This document shows, in pieces, positions 63,942-64,000 of a stretch of 64,000 nt of DNA. Both the position numbers and the translations under genes were made by a program. Source of the stretch: Aureisphaera sp963669405 (lineage in GTDB: Bacteria; Bacteroidota; Bacteroidia; Flavobacteriales; Flavobacteriaceae); contig CAXXHF010000002.1 in assembly GCA_963669405.2 (NCBI GenBank), positions 1 to 64,000 of the forward strand, in the 5' to 3' direction. How positions within the stretch are numbered: the first letter of the stretch is position 1; each line of letters begins with the position of its first letter. The notes beneath the pieces are model-generated. The model was not told the DNA's origin, did no database searches, and saw nothing but the letters and a program-made list of their open reading frames with translations.

Positions 63942-64000
63942 TTAGAAGTATCCTTGCCGCTTGCGATCTTCCATGGCCGTTTCGCTTCTTTTATCATCTG
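63942..64000 (-). CDS. cysD: Sulfate adenylyltransferase subunit 2, C-terminal end (cut by window end)
   Basis: The last 59 bases of a minus-strand gene reading DDKRSETAMEDRKRQGYF then stop. This is the conserved CysD C-terminus (E. coli ends EAKKREGYF). CysD is the ATP sulfurylase catalytic subunit that works with CysN just downstream. The rest of the gene lies outside the window. Confidence 0.88.
   Translation of the reverse strand, partial: DDKRSETAMEDRKRQGYF

Overview
The window reads as a chromosome segment of a marine-type member of the Flavobacteriaceae (Bacteroidota). Evidence: gldF/gldG gliding genes; secreted proteins with type IX secretion (T9SS) C-terminal sorting domains; many Bacteroidota-only families (DUF4294, DUF1573, DUF3570, DUF4266, CapD/Wza/Wzc/Wzi exopolysaccharide proteins); A+T-rich intergenic DNA; promoters of the Bacteroidota type (TAnnTTTG at -7); and few visible Shine-Dalgarno sequences. 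I see no phage, insertion sequence or CRISPR array.

Layout. 1-3175 (minus strand): ribosomal RNA operon, with 16S, tRNA-Ile(GAT), tRNA-Ala(TGC) and the 5' part of 23S; its promoter lies at about 3370-3401. 3633-22577: mostly housekeeping genes (M42 peptidase, an MBOAT/SGNH O-acylation pair, alanine symporter, PagL-like lipid A deacylase, purC, phoH-like, SAM hydrolase, gldF, gldG, dnaN, mnmE). 22593-28009: a CAP-domain lipoprotein, a small membrane export protein, a LytS/LytTR-type two-component pair, a flavin amine oxidase and a small lipoprotein. 28057-32224: a membrane-anchored winged-helix regulator faces a compact operon of thioredoxin, ApbE flavin transferase, DUF4266 lipoprotein and DUF3570 outer-membrane protein, with three tandem 11-bp repeats between them. 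32312-37066: two T9SS-secreted beta-propeller-like proteins flank a TPR-AraC membrane regulator.

37124-64000 (all minus strand) is a large exopolysaccharide locus. Read in transcription order it starts with sulfate activation (cysD end, cysN), then sulfotransferases, flippases, glycosyltransferases, acetyltransferases, sugar-nucleotide enzymes, a probable polymerase and a deacetylase. It continues with a set matching PglC/PglD/PglE/PglF (bacillosamine-type initiating sugar) and ends with Wza, Wzc and Wzi. Three sulfotransferase-fold proteins next to cysDN point to a sulfated surface polysaccharide. One glycosyltransferase (50629-51686) is broken by a one-base deletion.

The most interesting candidate for an undescribed system is the regulator/thioredoxin/ApbE/DUF4266/DUF3570 cluster: DUF3570 carries an S-G-A-S tetrapeptide resembling the ApbE flavinylation motif, and the intergenic repeats look like an OmpR-type operator. 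All functional calls come from reading the sequence and from family knowledge; no database search was run.
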